Positions 38,891 to 49,700 of a DNA stretch of 64,000 nucleotides are shown piece by piece. The DNA is taken from positions 3,573,501 through 3,637,500 of the forward strand of contig NZ_CP046052.1 of assembly GCF_004802635.2 (NCBI RefSeq). The letters are read 5' to 3'. Origin of the DNA: Methylocystis heyeri (GTDB lineage: Bacteria > Pseudomonadota > Alphaproteobacteria > Rhizobiales > Beijerinckiaceae). Position 1 is the first letter of the stretch. Every line of letters starts with the position of its first letter. The position numbers and the translations under genes are program-made. The notes under the pieces were generated by a model. That model made no database searches, was not told the DNA's origin, and was given only the letters and a program-made list of their open reading frames with translations.

Positions 38891-41800
38891 ATGCTGGACA
38901 AACGTCAATCGCAAGAGCGTAGCGATGCGGCAGGCAAAGGCGCCGCGCGACTTGACGCCGGCGGGGCTTCGGCGAAAGAGAAGCCCTCCGATCCTTTCAT
39001 GGAGCGCGCGGCGAAGGACGCCATTGCGCCCAGGCTCCCCGGGGTGACATTGCCCAAGTCCGGCGGCGCGGTCCGCGGTCTTGGCGAAAAATTCGCGGTC
39101 GCGGCGGCGACCGGAACATCCAATTTCTCGCTTCCTCTTTCGCTCAGCCCCGCGCGGATGACGCCGCAACTGAGGCTCGCTTACGATTCCGGCGCCGGCG
39201 CGGGCGTCTTCGGCCTCGGCTGGAGCCTTGATCTGCCGTTTGTGCGGAGAAAGACCGACAAAGGACTTCCCCAATATGACGATGCAGGCGAATCGGACGT
39301 CTTCATACTTTCCGGCGCGGAGGACCTCGTCCCCGTGCTGGATGCGAAGGGCGATCGGCTCGTCCTCCCCCGCAGGGCGTTCAAGGTCGATTACGAGATC
39401 GCCTATTACCGCCCGAGGATCGAAGGTTTGTTCTCGCGCGTCGAGCGCTGGCGCGCGGTGCAATCCGGAGTCGTCCATTGGCGGACGATCTCTCGTGACA
39501 ATGTGATCTCGATCTATGGCGATGTGAGCGAAAGCTGCGTCGCAGATCAGGACCCCGCGCATCCCGGCCGGATCTTCGAGTGGCGCATCAGCAAGACTTT
39601 CGACGACAAGGGCAATGCGGCCTTCTATGTCTATGGCCGTGAAGACGGCGTCGGAGTCGACGCATCCGCCGCGCATGAAGCGAACCGCACGGAAGTCGCG
39701 CGCAAGGCGCAGATTTATCTGCGCAAGGCGCTCTATGGCAATCGCACACCCTATGTCGTCGATTTCACCGCCGACGCGGAGCCGGCCGCGCCGACCGACT
39801 GGATGTTTGCGCTCAGCCTCGATTACGGCGATCACAGCGCCGGCGGCGTCGATCCCGACGGCTCCTGGCCGGTGCGTCCCGATCCCTTCTCGTCCTATCG
39901 TTCAGGCTTCGAGGTCCGAACCTATCGCCGCGTGCAGCGGCTGCTGTTCTTCAACAATTTCCCCGGGGAGCCGAGCGTGGGCGCGCAGGGCCTCGTGCGC
40001 TCGATCGACCTCGTCTATTCGGACCAGACCGCGTCGCCCGATCCGACGAGCTCGATCCACAGCTTCCTCGAGTCGATCACGCTGACCGGCTATCGCAGGG
40101 ACGAAAAGGGCCTGCATGCGAAGAGCCTGCCGCCGCTCGAATTCGATTACACGCGCGCGACCCTGGACCCCACCGTGCGCGCCGTCGATCGCGAGAGCCT
40201 CGGCAATCTGCCGGAGGGCGTCGACGGCGCGCGCTTCCGCTGGCTCGATCTCGATGGCGAGGGCCTGTCGGGTATCCTCTCGACGACTCCAGGCGCCTGG
40301 TATTTCAAGCGCAATCTGAGCGCGGCCCATCTCGCCGGAGCCGCGACGCCGGCGCCCTTGTTCGGGGAGATGCGCGAGGTCGCGCGGACGCCGGGGCATT
40401 GCGATCTGAGCGGGCGTCAACTGCTCGCGCTCGACGGCGACGGCATGATCGACGTCGTAGCGCTCTCGGGGTCGGAGCCGGGATTTTACAAGCGCACGGA
40501 CGAGCGCGATTTCGCGCCCTTCAAACGCTTCGAAACCCTGCCGCAGATCGACTGGGGCGATCCCAATCTAAAATTTATCGACGTGACCGGCGACGGGCTC
40601 GCCGACATTCTGATCAGCGAAGACGGCCTTTTCACCTATCATGCGTCGCTCGGCTCCGCCGGCTTCGACACGGCAAAATTCGTGCGCATGCCGTGGGACG
40701 AAGAGCAAGGCCCCAGAATCGTCTTCGCCGATGGAACGGAGACGATCTTCATCGCCGACATGTCGGGCGACGGGCTCAACGACATCGTGCGCGTGCGCAA
40801 TGGCGAAACGGCCTATTGGCCCAATCTGGGCTATGGGCGTTTCGGCGCCAGAGTCACGTTGGACCGCGCCCCGCGCTTTGATTCCGAGGACGTTTTCGAC
40901 GCCAGGCGCATTCGCCTCGCCGACATAGACGGTTCGGGCGGCGCCGATGTCCTCTATGTCGCGCGTGACGGCGTGCGGGTATGGTTCAACCAATCCGGCA
41001 ACGCCTTCTCGGCGCCGACGCTCCTCGCCGTCTTTCCCGCCGCCGACGCGCTGCATAGCGTGCAGACGGTCGATCTGCTGGGGACCGGAACGAGCTGCCT
41101 CGTCTGGTCGTCGCCTCTGCCGCAGAGCGGCGCGGCGCCGCTGCTCTATGTCGATCTGATGGGCGGCGTGAAACCGCATCTGATGGTCGCCACGAGGAAC
41201 AATCTCGGCGCCGAGACCCGCGTCGCCTACGCCCCTTCGACGCGTTTCTATCTCGAGGATGAGAAAGCCGGCCGACCCTGGATCACGCGGCTGCCTTTCC
41301 CGGTGTGGACGGTCGAGCGCGTCGAGACGATCGATTGGATCGGCCGCAACCGTCTCGTGACGCGATACGCCTATCATCACGGCTTTTTCGACGGGCTCGA
41401 GCGCGAATTCCGCGGCTTCGGCATGGTCGAGCAGTGGGACGCCGAGGAATTCCGCGAAGACACGCAATTTGCCGACGGGCCTTTCGCCAATTGGAGCGCC
41501 CTCTCCTCGACGCCGCCGATCCTCACGCGGACTTGGTTCCACACCGGCGCCTTCATCGACGCCGGGAAGGTGACGCGGCAATATGAGAGCGAATATTGGC
41601 TGGAGCCGGCTTTGCGGGGGCCGCCGGCGGCGAGCGGGCTCGCGGCGATGCGGCCGGTCGACAGCTCCCTGCCGCAGGGGCTGACGCCGCAGGAGACGCG
41701 CGAGGCCTATCGCGCGCTGAAGGGCCGCGCCATCCGGGTCGAGGTCTTCGACGCCGACGCCATCGGGCCGATCGGCAATCCCTACAGCGTCGTCGAGAGC

Positions 41801-44800
41801 AATTTCACCGTCCTGCGGCTGCAGGGCTTCGGGCCGAACCGCCACGCCTGTTTCTTCGTCCATCCGCGCGAGTCGATCTCGCTGCATTACGAGCGCCATG
41901 CCACAGACCCGCGGGTCACCCATGAGGCGACGCTGGAGACCAACGCCTATGGCGAGGTCCTGCGCGCGCTCTCGATCGGCTATCCGCGGCGCGCCGGGCC
42001 ATCGCCGGAGCCCGGGCTCGACTCGGCGACGCAAAATCGGCTGAGCTATGATCAGGTGCGCCTGCATATGCGCGGCTTCGCGCGGCGCGACACCAAGGCG
42101 ATCGACGACATACAGCAATATCCGGACGTCTATCGCGCGCCGCGCGCCGCCGCGGCCGACATTGCCGAGATTACGGGCGCGACGCCCAGCGACAAGGGCT
42201 TCGGCGTCGCAAGCCTCTTCAGCTTCGAGGAGCTCGACGGCCCGCCGGCAAAGCCGGGAATCTGGCAAATCGCCTGGTCCGGCGCGCATGACGTTCCCTA
42301 TGAAGCTGTTCCCGGCGCCGACGTCGACGGGGGCGGCGTCGCCGCTGCGACGCCGACGCGCCGTTTTCTCGCCAGGACCCGCACGCGCTACCGCAGCGAC
42401 GATCTTTCGACCCTGTTGCCGGTCGGCGACCTGCAGTCTCTGGCCATCCCCGGCGAGGGCTATCGCGCGGCCCTGACGCCGACGCATGTCGCGGCGGTCT
42501 TCGGCGCGCTCGCGCCGGACGCCGTGCTGGCGGAAGCGGGCTATGTCGCCCTGCCGGGAGAGGCCGAATGGTGGACGCCTTCCGGGCGCGCCTGTTTCTC
42601 GCCCGGGGACGCCGACACGCCGGCGCAGGAATTGGCTTACGCGCGCGCGCATTTCTTCCTGCCTTTCCGTCTCGTCGATCCGTTCAAAGGCGTCGCGCGC
42701 GTCGCCTACGACGCCGATTCCCTGCTCGCGGTTTCCGTGACCGACGCTGTGGGCAATGTGACGAGCTGCTCGAACGACTATCGCGTCCTCTCGCCGGCCT
42801 CGATCACCGACGCCAACCGCAATCGGACGGAAGCCGCCTTCGACGCGCTCGGCCTCGTCGTCGCGACCGCGGTCAAGGGCAAGACCACAGAGACTCTCGG
42901 CGACTCGCTCGCGGGCGTCACCATCGACCTCGACGATGCCACCGTCGCCAATTTCTTCGCCGATCCGCTGACCGCGGCTCCGGCGCTGATCGGCGCCGCC
43001 ACGAGCCGCGTCGTCTATGACGTCGACGCCTATCGGCGCACGCGCACGAGCGCTGAGCCGTCGCCGCCGGCGTCAGCCGCGATCTCGCGCGAGACGCATG
43101 CCGCCGATCTCGCCGCGGCCGGAGGCGCCGCCCCGGCCTTTCAAGTCGCGCTCTCTTACAGCGACGGCTTCGGCCGCATCGCGCAGCAGAAGGCGCGCGT
43201 CGCCCCGGGGCCGCTCGTCGCGCACGGTCCCGAAATCTCGCCGCGCTGGCTCGGCTCGGGTTGGACCGTCTTCAACAACAAGGGCCAGTCGATCCGGCGC
43301 TACGAGCCTTTCTTCTCGTCGACGAGCGCCTTCGAATTCGCCGCGCAATCGGGCGTCAGCGTCCTGATGTTTTACGATCCGGCCGGGCGGGCCGTCGCGA
43401 CCCTTCATCCCGATTCGACTTGGGAAAAGACGGTCTTCGACGCCTGGCGCCAGGAAAGCTGGGATCGCAACGACACCGTCCTCATCGCCGATCCGCGCGC
43501 CGACGCGGATGTCGGCGCCTATTTCGAGCGCGCGCTGGGGGCGGGCGCATTCACCTCCTGGCGCGCGGCGCGGATCGGGGGAGGCTTCGGCGCCGACGCG
43601 CAAGCGCAGGCTGCCGAGCAGGATGCCGCGACCAAGGCGAGCGCGCATGCGGCGACGCCGACCCTATCCCACCTCGATGCGTTGGGACGCACATGCATCG
43701 TCGTCGTCGACAATGGCGGCGGCGCGCGCTACCCCGCGCGCAGCGCGCTGGACACGGAGGGCAAGCCGCTCGCCGTGTTCGACGCGCTCGGACGGCGAAC
43801 GCAGGAGCACGTGTTTCGAACCTCGGCGTCCGGCGGCGTCGCCTATGTCGCGGGCGTCGACATGGCGGGCCAGCCGCTCTACCACGTCAACGCCGACGCC
43901 GGCGCGCGGCGCAGCCTCAACGACATCGCAGGCAAGCCGATCCGCAGCTGGGACGCGCGCGGACAGACCTTCCGCTATGTCTACGACGCCGCGCGCCGCC
44001 CCAAGGCGCGTTATGTCAGCGTCGGCGGCGCTCCGGAAATATTGCTCGACCTCAGCGTCTGGGGCGAGGGCCATGCCGACGCCAATCTGTGCGGGCGGCT
44101 GTTTCGTCACTATGACGGCGCAGGTTATCTCGAGAACTCGCGCTACGACTTCAAGGGCAATCTCGTCTCCTATGCGCGCCAGCTAGCCTCGGTCTATCGG
44201 CAGAGCCCCGACTGGTCGCCGCTCGCCGCGCTGACGGACGCTGCGTCGCTCGACGCCGCCGCGGCGGCCGCGAATCTCGTTCAAACCGGGGATGGCGGCC
44301 GCGATCGCTTCGTCGGCGGCGCCGTCTATGATGCGCTGAACCGGGTCATGCAGACGACATCCCCGGTCAATGCGACCATGCGCCCCAATGTCACGCAGCA
44401 TGGATATGACGCCGGAGGCCAGCTGACGACGATCGACGTCTGGCTGCAGCAGGCCGCGGCGCCCGCGGGCCTGCTCGATCCGGCGACGGCGGATCGTCAC
44501 GTAGTGACGTCCATCGCCTATAATGCGCGGGGACAGCGCGCCTCGGTCGCCTATGGGAACGGCGCCGTCACGACATATGGTTACGATCCGCTCACCTTCC
44601 GGCTCAGGCGTCTTTCGACCTTGCGACCGCCGGGCTTTCCCGCTTCGGCGCAAACGGCTCAGGACCTGAGCTACTTTTACGATCCCGTCGGCAATGCGAC
44701 CCGCATCCGCGACGACGCCGACCTGCAAAATGTGATCTACTTCAACAACCAGCGCATCGAGCCGTCGAACGATTACGCCTATGATCCGCTCTACCGGCTG

Positions 44801-46723
44801 ATCGCGGCGAGCGGGCGCGAGCATCTCGGCCAGACCGGTGGCGCGCTGAACGCCGCGGCGCAGCCGACCGACGACGATTCCTTGCGTATGCGCCTGCCGC
44901 AGCCCGGCGACGGCAATGCGATGGGAATCTATCTCGAGACCTACGCCTATGACGCGATCGGCAATATCCTCTCGATGAGCCACAAAGTCGCCTCGGGCGG
45001 ATGGGCGCGGCGCTATGGATACAGCGAGCCCTCGCGCATCGTTGCGGGCGAGACCGGCAACCGCCTCAGCGCGACGAGCCTGCCGGGAGATCCGGCGCCC
45101 GGCCCCTTCTCCGCGACCTATGGCCACGACGCTCACGGCAATATGATCCACATGCCGCATCTTGCGGCCATGGCCTGGAGCGAGGACGACCACCTGCGCG
45201 CGACGACGCGCACTGTCGGCGGCGCGAACCCGCCGACGACCTATTACACCTACGACTCCAGCGGCGAGCGCGTGCGCAAGATTTCCGAGAACCAGCTCGG
45301 CAAGCGTGCGGCGGAGCGCATCTATCTCGGCGGCGTCGAGATCTACCGGCAATTTGCGAGCGACGGGTCGACAATCGATCTGGCGCGCGAGACCTTTCCT
45401 GTCGCGGCGGGCGATCATGTCGTCGCCCGCGTCGAGATGCGGACCTCGGGAAGCGATGCGGGGCCGGCGCAGCAGGTGCGTTATCAGTTCTCCAACCATC
45501 TGCACTCGGCGGCGCTGGAACTCGGCGACGCCGGCGAGGTGATTTCCTACGAGGAGTATTTCCCGTTTGGATCGACGTCCTATCAGGCGGTCGCGCGCCA
45601 GACGGACGTTTCAAGGCGATACCGATTTACGGGTAAAGAACGGGATGAAGAAAGCGGGCTGCATTATCACGGCGCGCGCTACTATGCGGCTTGGCTGGGA
45701 CGGTGGACCGCGTGCGATCCGGGAGGATTGAGCGACGGCTTCGACGTTTACAGCTATGTCAGAAACAATCCCATCCGACTTTTCGATCCGGACGGGATGA
45801 GAGGATCCGATCCGGAATACGAAAAGACCGCCCCGAAGATCATCGCCCAGAAAGATCCGGAGATCGGTGCGCTGTTGAAGGGACAGCATATCGGTCAAGC
45901 TGTTGAGACGCCGGTAGCGTCGGGCGCAAAAAATGCCGCAGGACATCGCTGGAAGCTCGAAATCCGAAAATCGGGGGACACCGGAAGCTACACGGCGCCG
46001 AAAAAAGAGGACGCGATCAAAATAACGGTTGCGACGGATCTGAGCCACGGTCAGAACGAGATCTTTGCCAAGTCGGTGAAAGGAACGCCAAAAGAGCAAT
46101 ATGAGATGGTGTTCGCCTCCCATTTGCATCACGAATTGATACACGCGCAATTGATGATGGAAAAACACCTGCCCGATAACTCTACAAAGCTATCGAGCAC
46201 GACGAAAAAATTCAGGGAATTCGCCGCAAAGCTGGAACCGTTCCGCGGCGCCTTCCAGGCAGCCTTGAAGGCGTATGTCGACGACGTAAACGCGAAGACG
46301 GCAGGACATACGAAAGCTCAACTTTCGCAGAGCGATCTCGATAATGTTTTCGACAAATTCGTCGAGGAGAAATTCGTGTTCGACACCATTAAGAAACTAT
46401 ATGGTTTCGGCGCTCCAAATAAGCTAATAGCCGAGAGATATGTGGAGAATTTCATCGCAAATCTCGCTTATGCAAAGATAAAATATTCAACTATACCAGA
46501 AAATGTAAATGTGGTCTCGCGGGAAAGGCTCGACAAAGATCGGGATGATTTCGCAAAGATGACGACTTTCAGTTCGAACAAGCTCGTTCATGCGGTCTCG
46601 ACGATGTTCGATGCGGCGGACGGCAAGCCTGTCGAATTGATGATGCCGGATATTACGAGCACTATACTGTATAATCAGCAGTATAATCGCCCGGTGGATA
46701 TAGGCGGCAAATTTGTAAAGTAA
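38891..46723 (+). CDS. Tc toxin TcB-TcC fusion protein with C-terminal zincin cargo
   Basis: 2610 residues. In order: SpvB domain (about 45-330, LPLSLSPARMTPQLRLAYDSG, FGLGWSLDLPFVRR); VCBS/FG-GAP beta-propeller (about 500-755, repeats such as DVTGDGLADILIS and DMSGDGLNDIVRV); TcdB middle domains (from about 756, ATRNNLGAETRVAYAPST); YD/Rhs repeats; the Rhs core (2220-2302, EYFPFGSTSYQA to FDPDG). In known Tc toxins TcB and TcC form a hollow shell that holds the C-terminal cargo after self-cleavage; here both are one chain. Residues 2303-2610 are the cargo, with HELIH at 2414-2418. ATG 38891 follows TTGAGGG. It is the first gene of a three-gene operon. Confidence 0.93.
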   Translation: MLDKRQSQERSDAAGKGAARLDAGGASAKEKPSDPFMERAAKDAIAPRLPGVTLPKSGGAVRGLGEKFAVAAATGTSNFSLPLSLSPARMTPQLRLAYDSGAGAGVFGLGWSLDLPFVRRKTDKGLPQYDDAGESDVFILSGAEDLVPVLDAKGDRLVLPRRAFKVDYEIAYYRPRIEGLFSRVERWRAVQSGVVHWRTISRDNVISIYGDVSESCVADQDPAHPGRIFEWRISKTFDDKGNAAFYVYGREDGVGVDASAAHEANRTEVARKAQIYLRKALYGNRTPYVVDFTADAEPAAPTDWMFALSLDYGDHSAGGVDPDGSWPVRPDPFSSYRSGFEVRTYRRVQRLLFFNNFPGEPSVGAQGLVRSIDLVYSDQTASPDPTSSIHSFLESITLTGYRRDEKGLHAKSLPPLEFDYTRATLDPTVRAVDRESLGNLPEGVDGARFRWLDLDGEGLSGILSTTPGAWYFKRNLSAAHLAGAATPAPLFGEMREVARTPGHCDLSGRQLLALDGDGMIDVVALSGSEPGFYKRTDERDFAPFKRFETLPQIDWGDPNLKFIDVTGDGLADILISEDGLFTYHASLGSAGFDTAKFVRMPWDEEQGPRIVFADGTETIFIADMSGDGLNDIVRVRNGETAYWPNLGYGRFGARVTLDRAPRFDSEDVFDARRIRLADIDGSGGADVLYVARDGVRVWFNQSGNAFSAPTLLAVFPAADALHSVQTVDLLGTGTSCLVWSSPLPQSGAAPLLYVDLMGGVKPHLMVATRNNLGAETRVAYAPSTRFYLEDEKAGRPWITRLPFPVWTVERVETIDWIGRNRLVTRYAYHHGFFDGLEREFRGFGMVEQWDAEEFREDTQFADGPFANWSALSSTPPILTRTWFHTGAFIDAGKVTRQYESEYWLEPALRGPPAASGLAAMRPVDSSLPQGLTPQETREAYRALKGRAIRVEVFDADAIGPIGNPYSVVESNFTVLRLQGFGPNRHACFFVHPRESISLHYERHATDPRVTHEATLETNAYGEVLRALSIGYPRRAGPSPEPGLDSATQNRLSYDQVRLHMRGFARRDTKAIDDIQQYPDVYRAPRAAAADIAEITGATPSDKGFGVASLFSFEELDGPPAKPGIWQIAWSGAHDVPYEAVPGADVDGGGVAAATPTRRFLARTRTRYRSDDLSTLLPVGDLQSLAIPGEGYRAALTPTHVAAVFGALAPDAVLAEAGYVALPGEAEWWTPSGRACFSPGDADTPAQELAYARAHFFLPFRLVDPFKGVARVAYDADSLLAVSVTDAVGNVTSCSNDYRVLSPASITDANRNRTEAAFDALGLVVATAVKGKTTETLGDSLAGVTIDLDDATVANFFADPLTAAPALIGAATSRVVYDVDAYRRTRTSAEPSPPASAAISRETHAADLAAAGGAAPAFQVALSYSDGFGRIAQQKARVAPGPLVAHGPEISPRWLGSGWTVFNNKGQSIRRYEPFFSSTSAFEFAAQSGVSVLMFYDPAGRAVATLHPDSTWEKTVFDAWRQESWDRNDTVLIADPRADADVGAYFERALGAGAFTSWRAARIGGGFGADAQAQAAEQDAATKASAHAATPTLSHLDALGRTCIVVVDNGGGARYPARSALDTEGKPLAVFDALGRRTQEHVFRTSASGGVAYVAGVDMAGQPLYHVNADAGARRSLNDIAGKPIRSWDARGQTFRYVYDAARRPKARYVSVGGAPEILLDLSVWGEGHADANLCGRLFRHYDGAGYLENSRYDFKGNLVSYARQLASVYRQSPDWSPLAALTDAASLDAAAAAANLVQTGDGGRDRFVGGAVYDALNRVMQTTSPVNATMRPNVTQHGYDAGGQLTTIDVWLQQAAAPAGLLDPATADRHVVTSIAYNARGQRASVAYGNGAVTTYGYDPLTFRLRRLSTLRPPGFPASAQTAQDLSYFYDPVGNATRIRDDADLQNVIYFNNQRIEPSNDYAYDPLYRLIAASGREHLGQTGGALNAAAQPTDDDSLRMRLPQPGDGNAMGIYLETYAYDAIGNILSMSHKVASGGWARRYGYSEPSRIVAGETGNRLSATSLPGDPAPGPFSATYGHDAHGNMIHMPHLAAMAWSEDDHLRATTRTVGGANPPTTYYTYDSSGERVRKISENQLGKRAAERIYLGGVEIYRQFASDGSTIDLARETFPVAAGDHVVARVEMRTSGSDAGPAQQVRYQFSNHLHSAALELGDAGEVISYEEYFPFGSTSYQAVARQTDVSRRYRFTGKERDEESGLHYHGARYYAAWLGRWTACDPGGLSDGFDVYSYVRNNPIRLFDPDGMRGSDPEYEKTAPKIIAQKDPEIGALLKGQHIGQAVETPVASGAKNAAGHRWKLEIRKSGDTGSYTAPKKEDAIKITVATDLSHGQNEIFAKSVKGTPKEQYEMVFASHLHHELIHAQLMMEKHLPDNSTKLSSTTKKFREFAAKLEPFRGAFQAALKAYVDDVNAKTAGHTKAQLSQSDLDNVFDKFVEEKFVFDTIKKLYGFGAPNKLIAERYVENFIANLAYAKIKYSTIPENVNVVSRERLDKDRDDFAKMTTFSSNKLVHAVSTMFDAADGKPVELMMPDITSTILYNQQYNRPVDIGGKFVK

Positions 46724-46785
46724 AATTTCCCGACGAAGATTGCTCGCGGAGTTGTCGGTTGTGGAACGACGCGAGGTCGGATCGA

Positions 46786-49700
46786 ATGGAGCTCAAAATC
46801 ATGATCCTTCAAGGTCGCAATCTCGCTCAAGGCCTCTCCGGCGCTGACGTCGTGGCTCTGCACTCCGATCTCTCCCGGCTCGGCTATGCGATCGCGCCGG
46901 CGGAGTTGCAGGCTGCGCAGTTCGGTCCGGCCACGCTGGCGGCCGTGAAGCAAGCGCAGGCGGCGGGCGGGGTCGCCGCGACAGGGACAATAGACCCCGG
47001 TTCGGTCGACGCGCTCAACGCGTTGATCCGGGCCAGCACATTCGTCATACGCGGTCATGTGCGCAGCGCCGTTTCGGCAGGCGTGTCGGGATTGACCGTT
47101 CGGCTCGTCGACAAGAACGTCGGCGGCGACGTCGCGCTCGCGAGCGCGGCTACGGACGGCGCAGGCGGCTACAGCCTCTCGGTCCTCATCGGGCCGCCGA
47201 CGCTCGCGACGCGGCTCAAGGCTGCGCCCGATCTGCAGACGCAGGTCGTCACGACAAACGCGAACGGCGCGATCACGATTGTCGCCGTCTCGTCGGTCGC
47301 GATCGGCGCAGGATCGCCGCTCACGCTCGACGTCGCGCTGCCGGACGACGCCTCCCTGCCCAGCGAATTTGAAACGCTCTCCGCAAGGCTCGGGCAATTC
47401 TATGCCGGGAAACTCAAGGACCTCAAGGAGAACGACGTCGCGCAGGACGTGACCTATCTCGGCGCGAAATCCGGGTGGGACGCCCGCGCGGTCGCGATGG
47501 CCTCGCTCGCCGATCAGTTCTCGACGCTCGCGGCGCCCGTCGCCGCGACGACGCTCGCTGCCCCGCCACCGGCCACCTTGCGCGCGGAATTCTATTATGC
47601 GCTGTTCCGCGCTGGCGCGCCGGCGGACGCCGATGCGCTGTTCCGCACGCCCGCTGAGACCGCGGCGGCTATCTGGACTCAGGCCGCCGCGCAAGGCGTC
47701 ATTCCGCAGGCGCTCGTCGCCGCGATCCCGCAGGCGACGCAAACTTTCCAAGCGCTTCGCGCCGCCCATGTGCTCACCGCGCCGCCCAAACTCGGCGTAT
47801 CTACGCTGCGCGATCTCGTCGCCCCGACGCTGACCGGCGCAGGCCAGCCGGAGCGTTTCGCGGCGATGCTGGTCTCTCACGGCGAAAATTGGTCGGCGCT
47901 GTGGTCGGACGTCGAGGCCAATCTCGGCGCCGCCGCGCGGCAGCGGCTCCAGCTCGTGGGCCAGCTCTCTTATCTCACGCTCGACAATGCGCCGCTGCTC
48001 GCGGCGCTCGATCAGGCGGAAGCGCAGAGCCCGTTGAAGCAGCCGATCGATCTCGCCGCTCGCGGCTATTGGGATCCCTCGAAGTGGAGCCCGGTCGTCG
48101 CCAAAGCCGCGATTCCCGCCGGCGTTCCCGGCGCGACGCCGCAGGAGCGCGCGGCCAATTATTCGGCCTGGCTCGCCGCGCAGGTCAAGCTGTCCTTCCC
48201 GACGGCGGCTCTGGCGCAGCAGGTCAAGTCCGGCGCCATTCCGCTGGCCGGCGCCGCCGGGCCGGCGGCCGCGGGCGAGGCGGCGGATTTCCTCGCGGCG
48301 CATCAGGGCGAATTCGCCTTCGGCGTCGAACCGGTGGAAGCCTATATCGCCCGCAACAAATTGACCCCTTCCAAGGCGGCGGTGTCCCACCTGAAGCGCT
48401 TGCAGCGGGTCTATCAGATGACCGCCTCGGATCAGGCTCTTTCCGCGCTGCTCTCCGCCAATGTCGATTCGGCTTTCGCGATCGTTCGCTATGATGCTGA
48501 AGGCTTCGCGCGCGCCTTCGCCGACAAGGTCGGCGGCGCGGACGCCGCGCGCGCCATTCATGCGCGAGCGAAGCAGATTCACGGCGTCGCGCTCAATGTC
48601 GCGATCCGCTATGCGACGCAGCGCGCCGCGGGCGCGCTCGGCCGCGCCTCCGACCTCGTCTCGCCGGCCGAAGCCGCCGGCGGCGGGCAGACTCTATCCG
48701 GCGCGACGCTGGAGAGCCTGTTCGGGTCGCTCGATTCCTGCGGCTGCGACGAATGCGAGTCGATCCTCGGCCCGGCCGCCTATCTGGTCGACCTGCTGCA
48801 TTATCTCGATCAGCCTGCGGCGACCGGCGCCAATCCGCAAAGTGTGTTGTTCGCGCGCCGGCCGGACTTGCAATATCTGCCGCTGAGCTGCGAGAACACC
48901 GAGGTCGCGCTGCCCTATATCGACGTCGTCAACGAGACGCTCGAATATTTCGTCGCCAATGGCTTGAAGATCGACGGCTTCGAAGGCTTCGATGTCGGCG
49001 ACGCGAAATCGGCCGAGCTGATCGCGGCGCCGCAAAACGTCGACGACGCCGCTTATGCGGCGCTCCAGAGCTCTTTCTTCCCCGCGCCGCTGCCTTTCAA
49101 CCGCCCGCTGGCGCTGCTGCGCGCGCATATGAGCGCGCTCGGCGTCTCGACGCCCGATGCGATGGAGCTCTTGCGCAAGAATGACGCGCTGAACGGCGCG
49201 ACGCCTGGGGGCGCCGATTACGGATGGAACGACATCCTCATCGAGCGGCTCGGCCTCTCGCGCGACGAGCTGCGCATCTTCGTCGATCCGGGACTATCGC
49301 TCGGCGCTCTCTTCGGGCTCGACGCCGCGAATGCGCTGGCGAAGCTGAACGACATGAGCGTTCACGATCTCGTGCGGCGCGCGCAAATCTCTTACGACAA
49401 TCTGGTCGGCATCCTGCGCACGCAGTTCGTCAATCCGGCCGCTGCCCTTATCCCGAAGCTCGAACGGCTCGGCGCGCCCTTCTCCACCATCAAGGCGCTG
49501 CATGACAATCCGGCGTCGGTCGGCCCGATGTTCATCGCGGCGCTTCCGGCCGATCTCGATTATTCGCAATATGGCGGTCGGTCTGCGACCAGCGGCCAGG
49601 ATGTCGTCGACTGGCTCCTCGGCGACGCCGTCTATCCCAGGGCGATGAACCTCGTCACCATCGCCAATCCGGGGACCGGCGCGATCGACTGCACGGGCGC

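Noticed and set aside
38891-46723. Antibacterial Rhs/T6SS or contact-dependent toxin
   Set aside because: The presence of SpvB and TcdB middle domains and two adjacent TcA genes, with no PAAR, VgrG or immunity gene, makes a Tc complex the better explanation.
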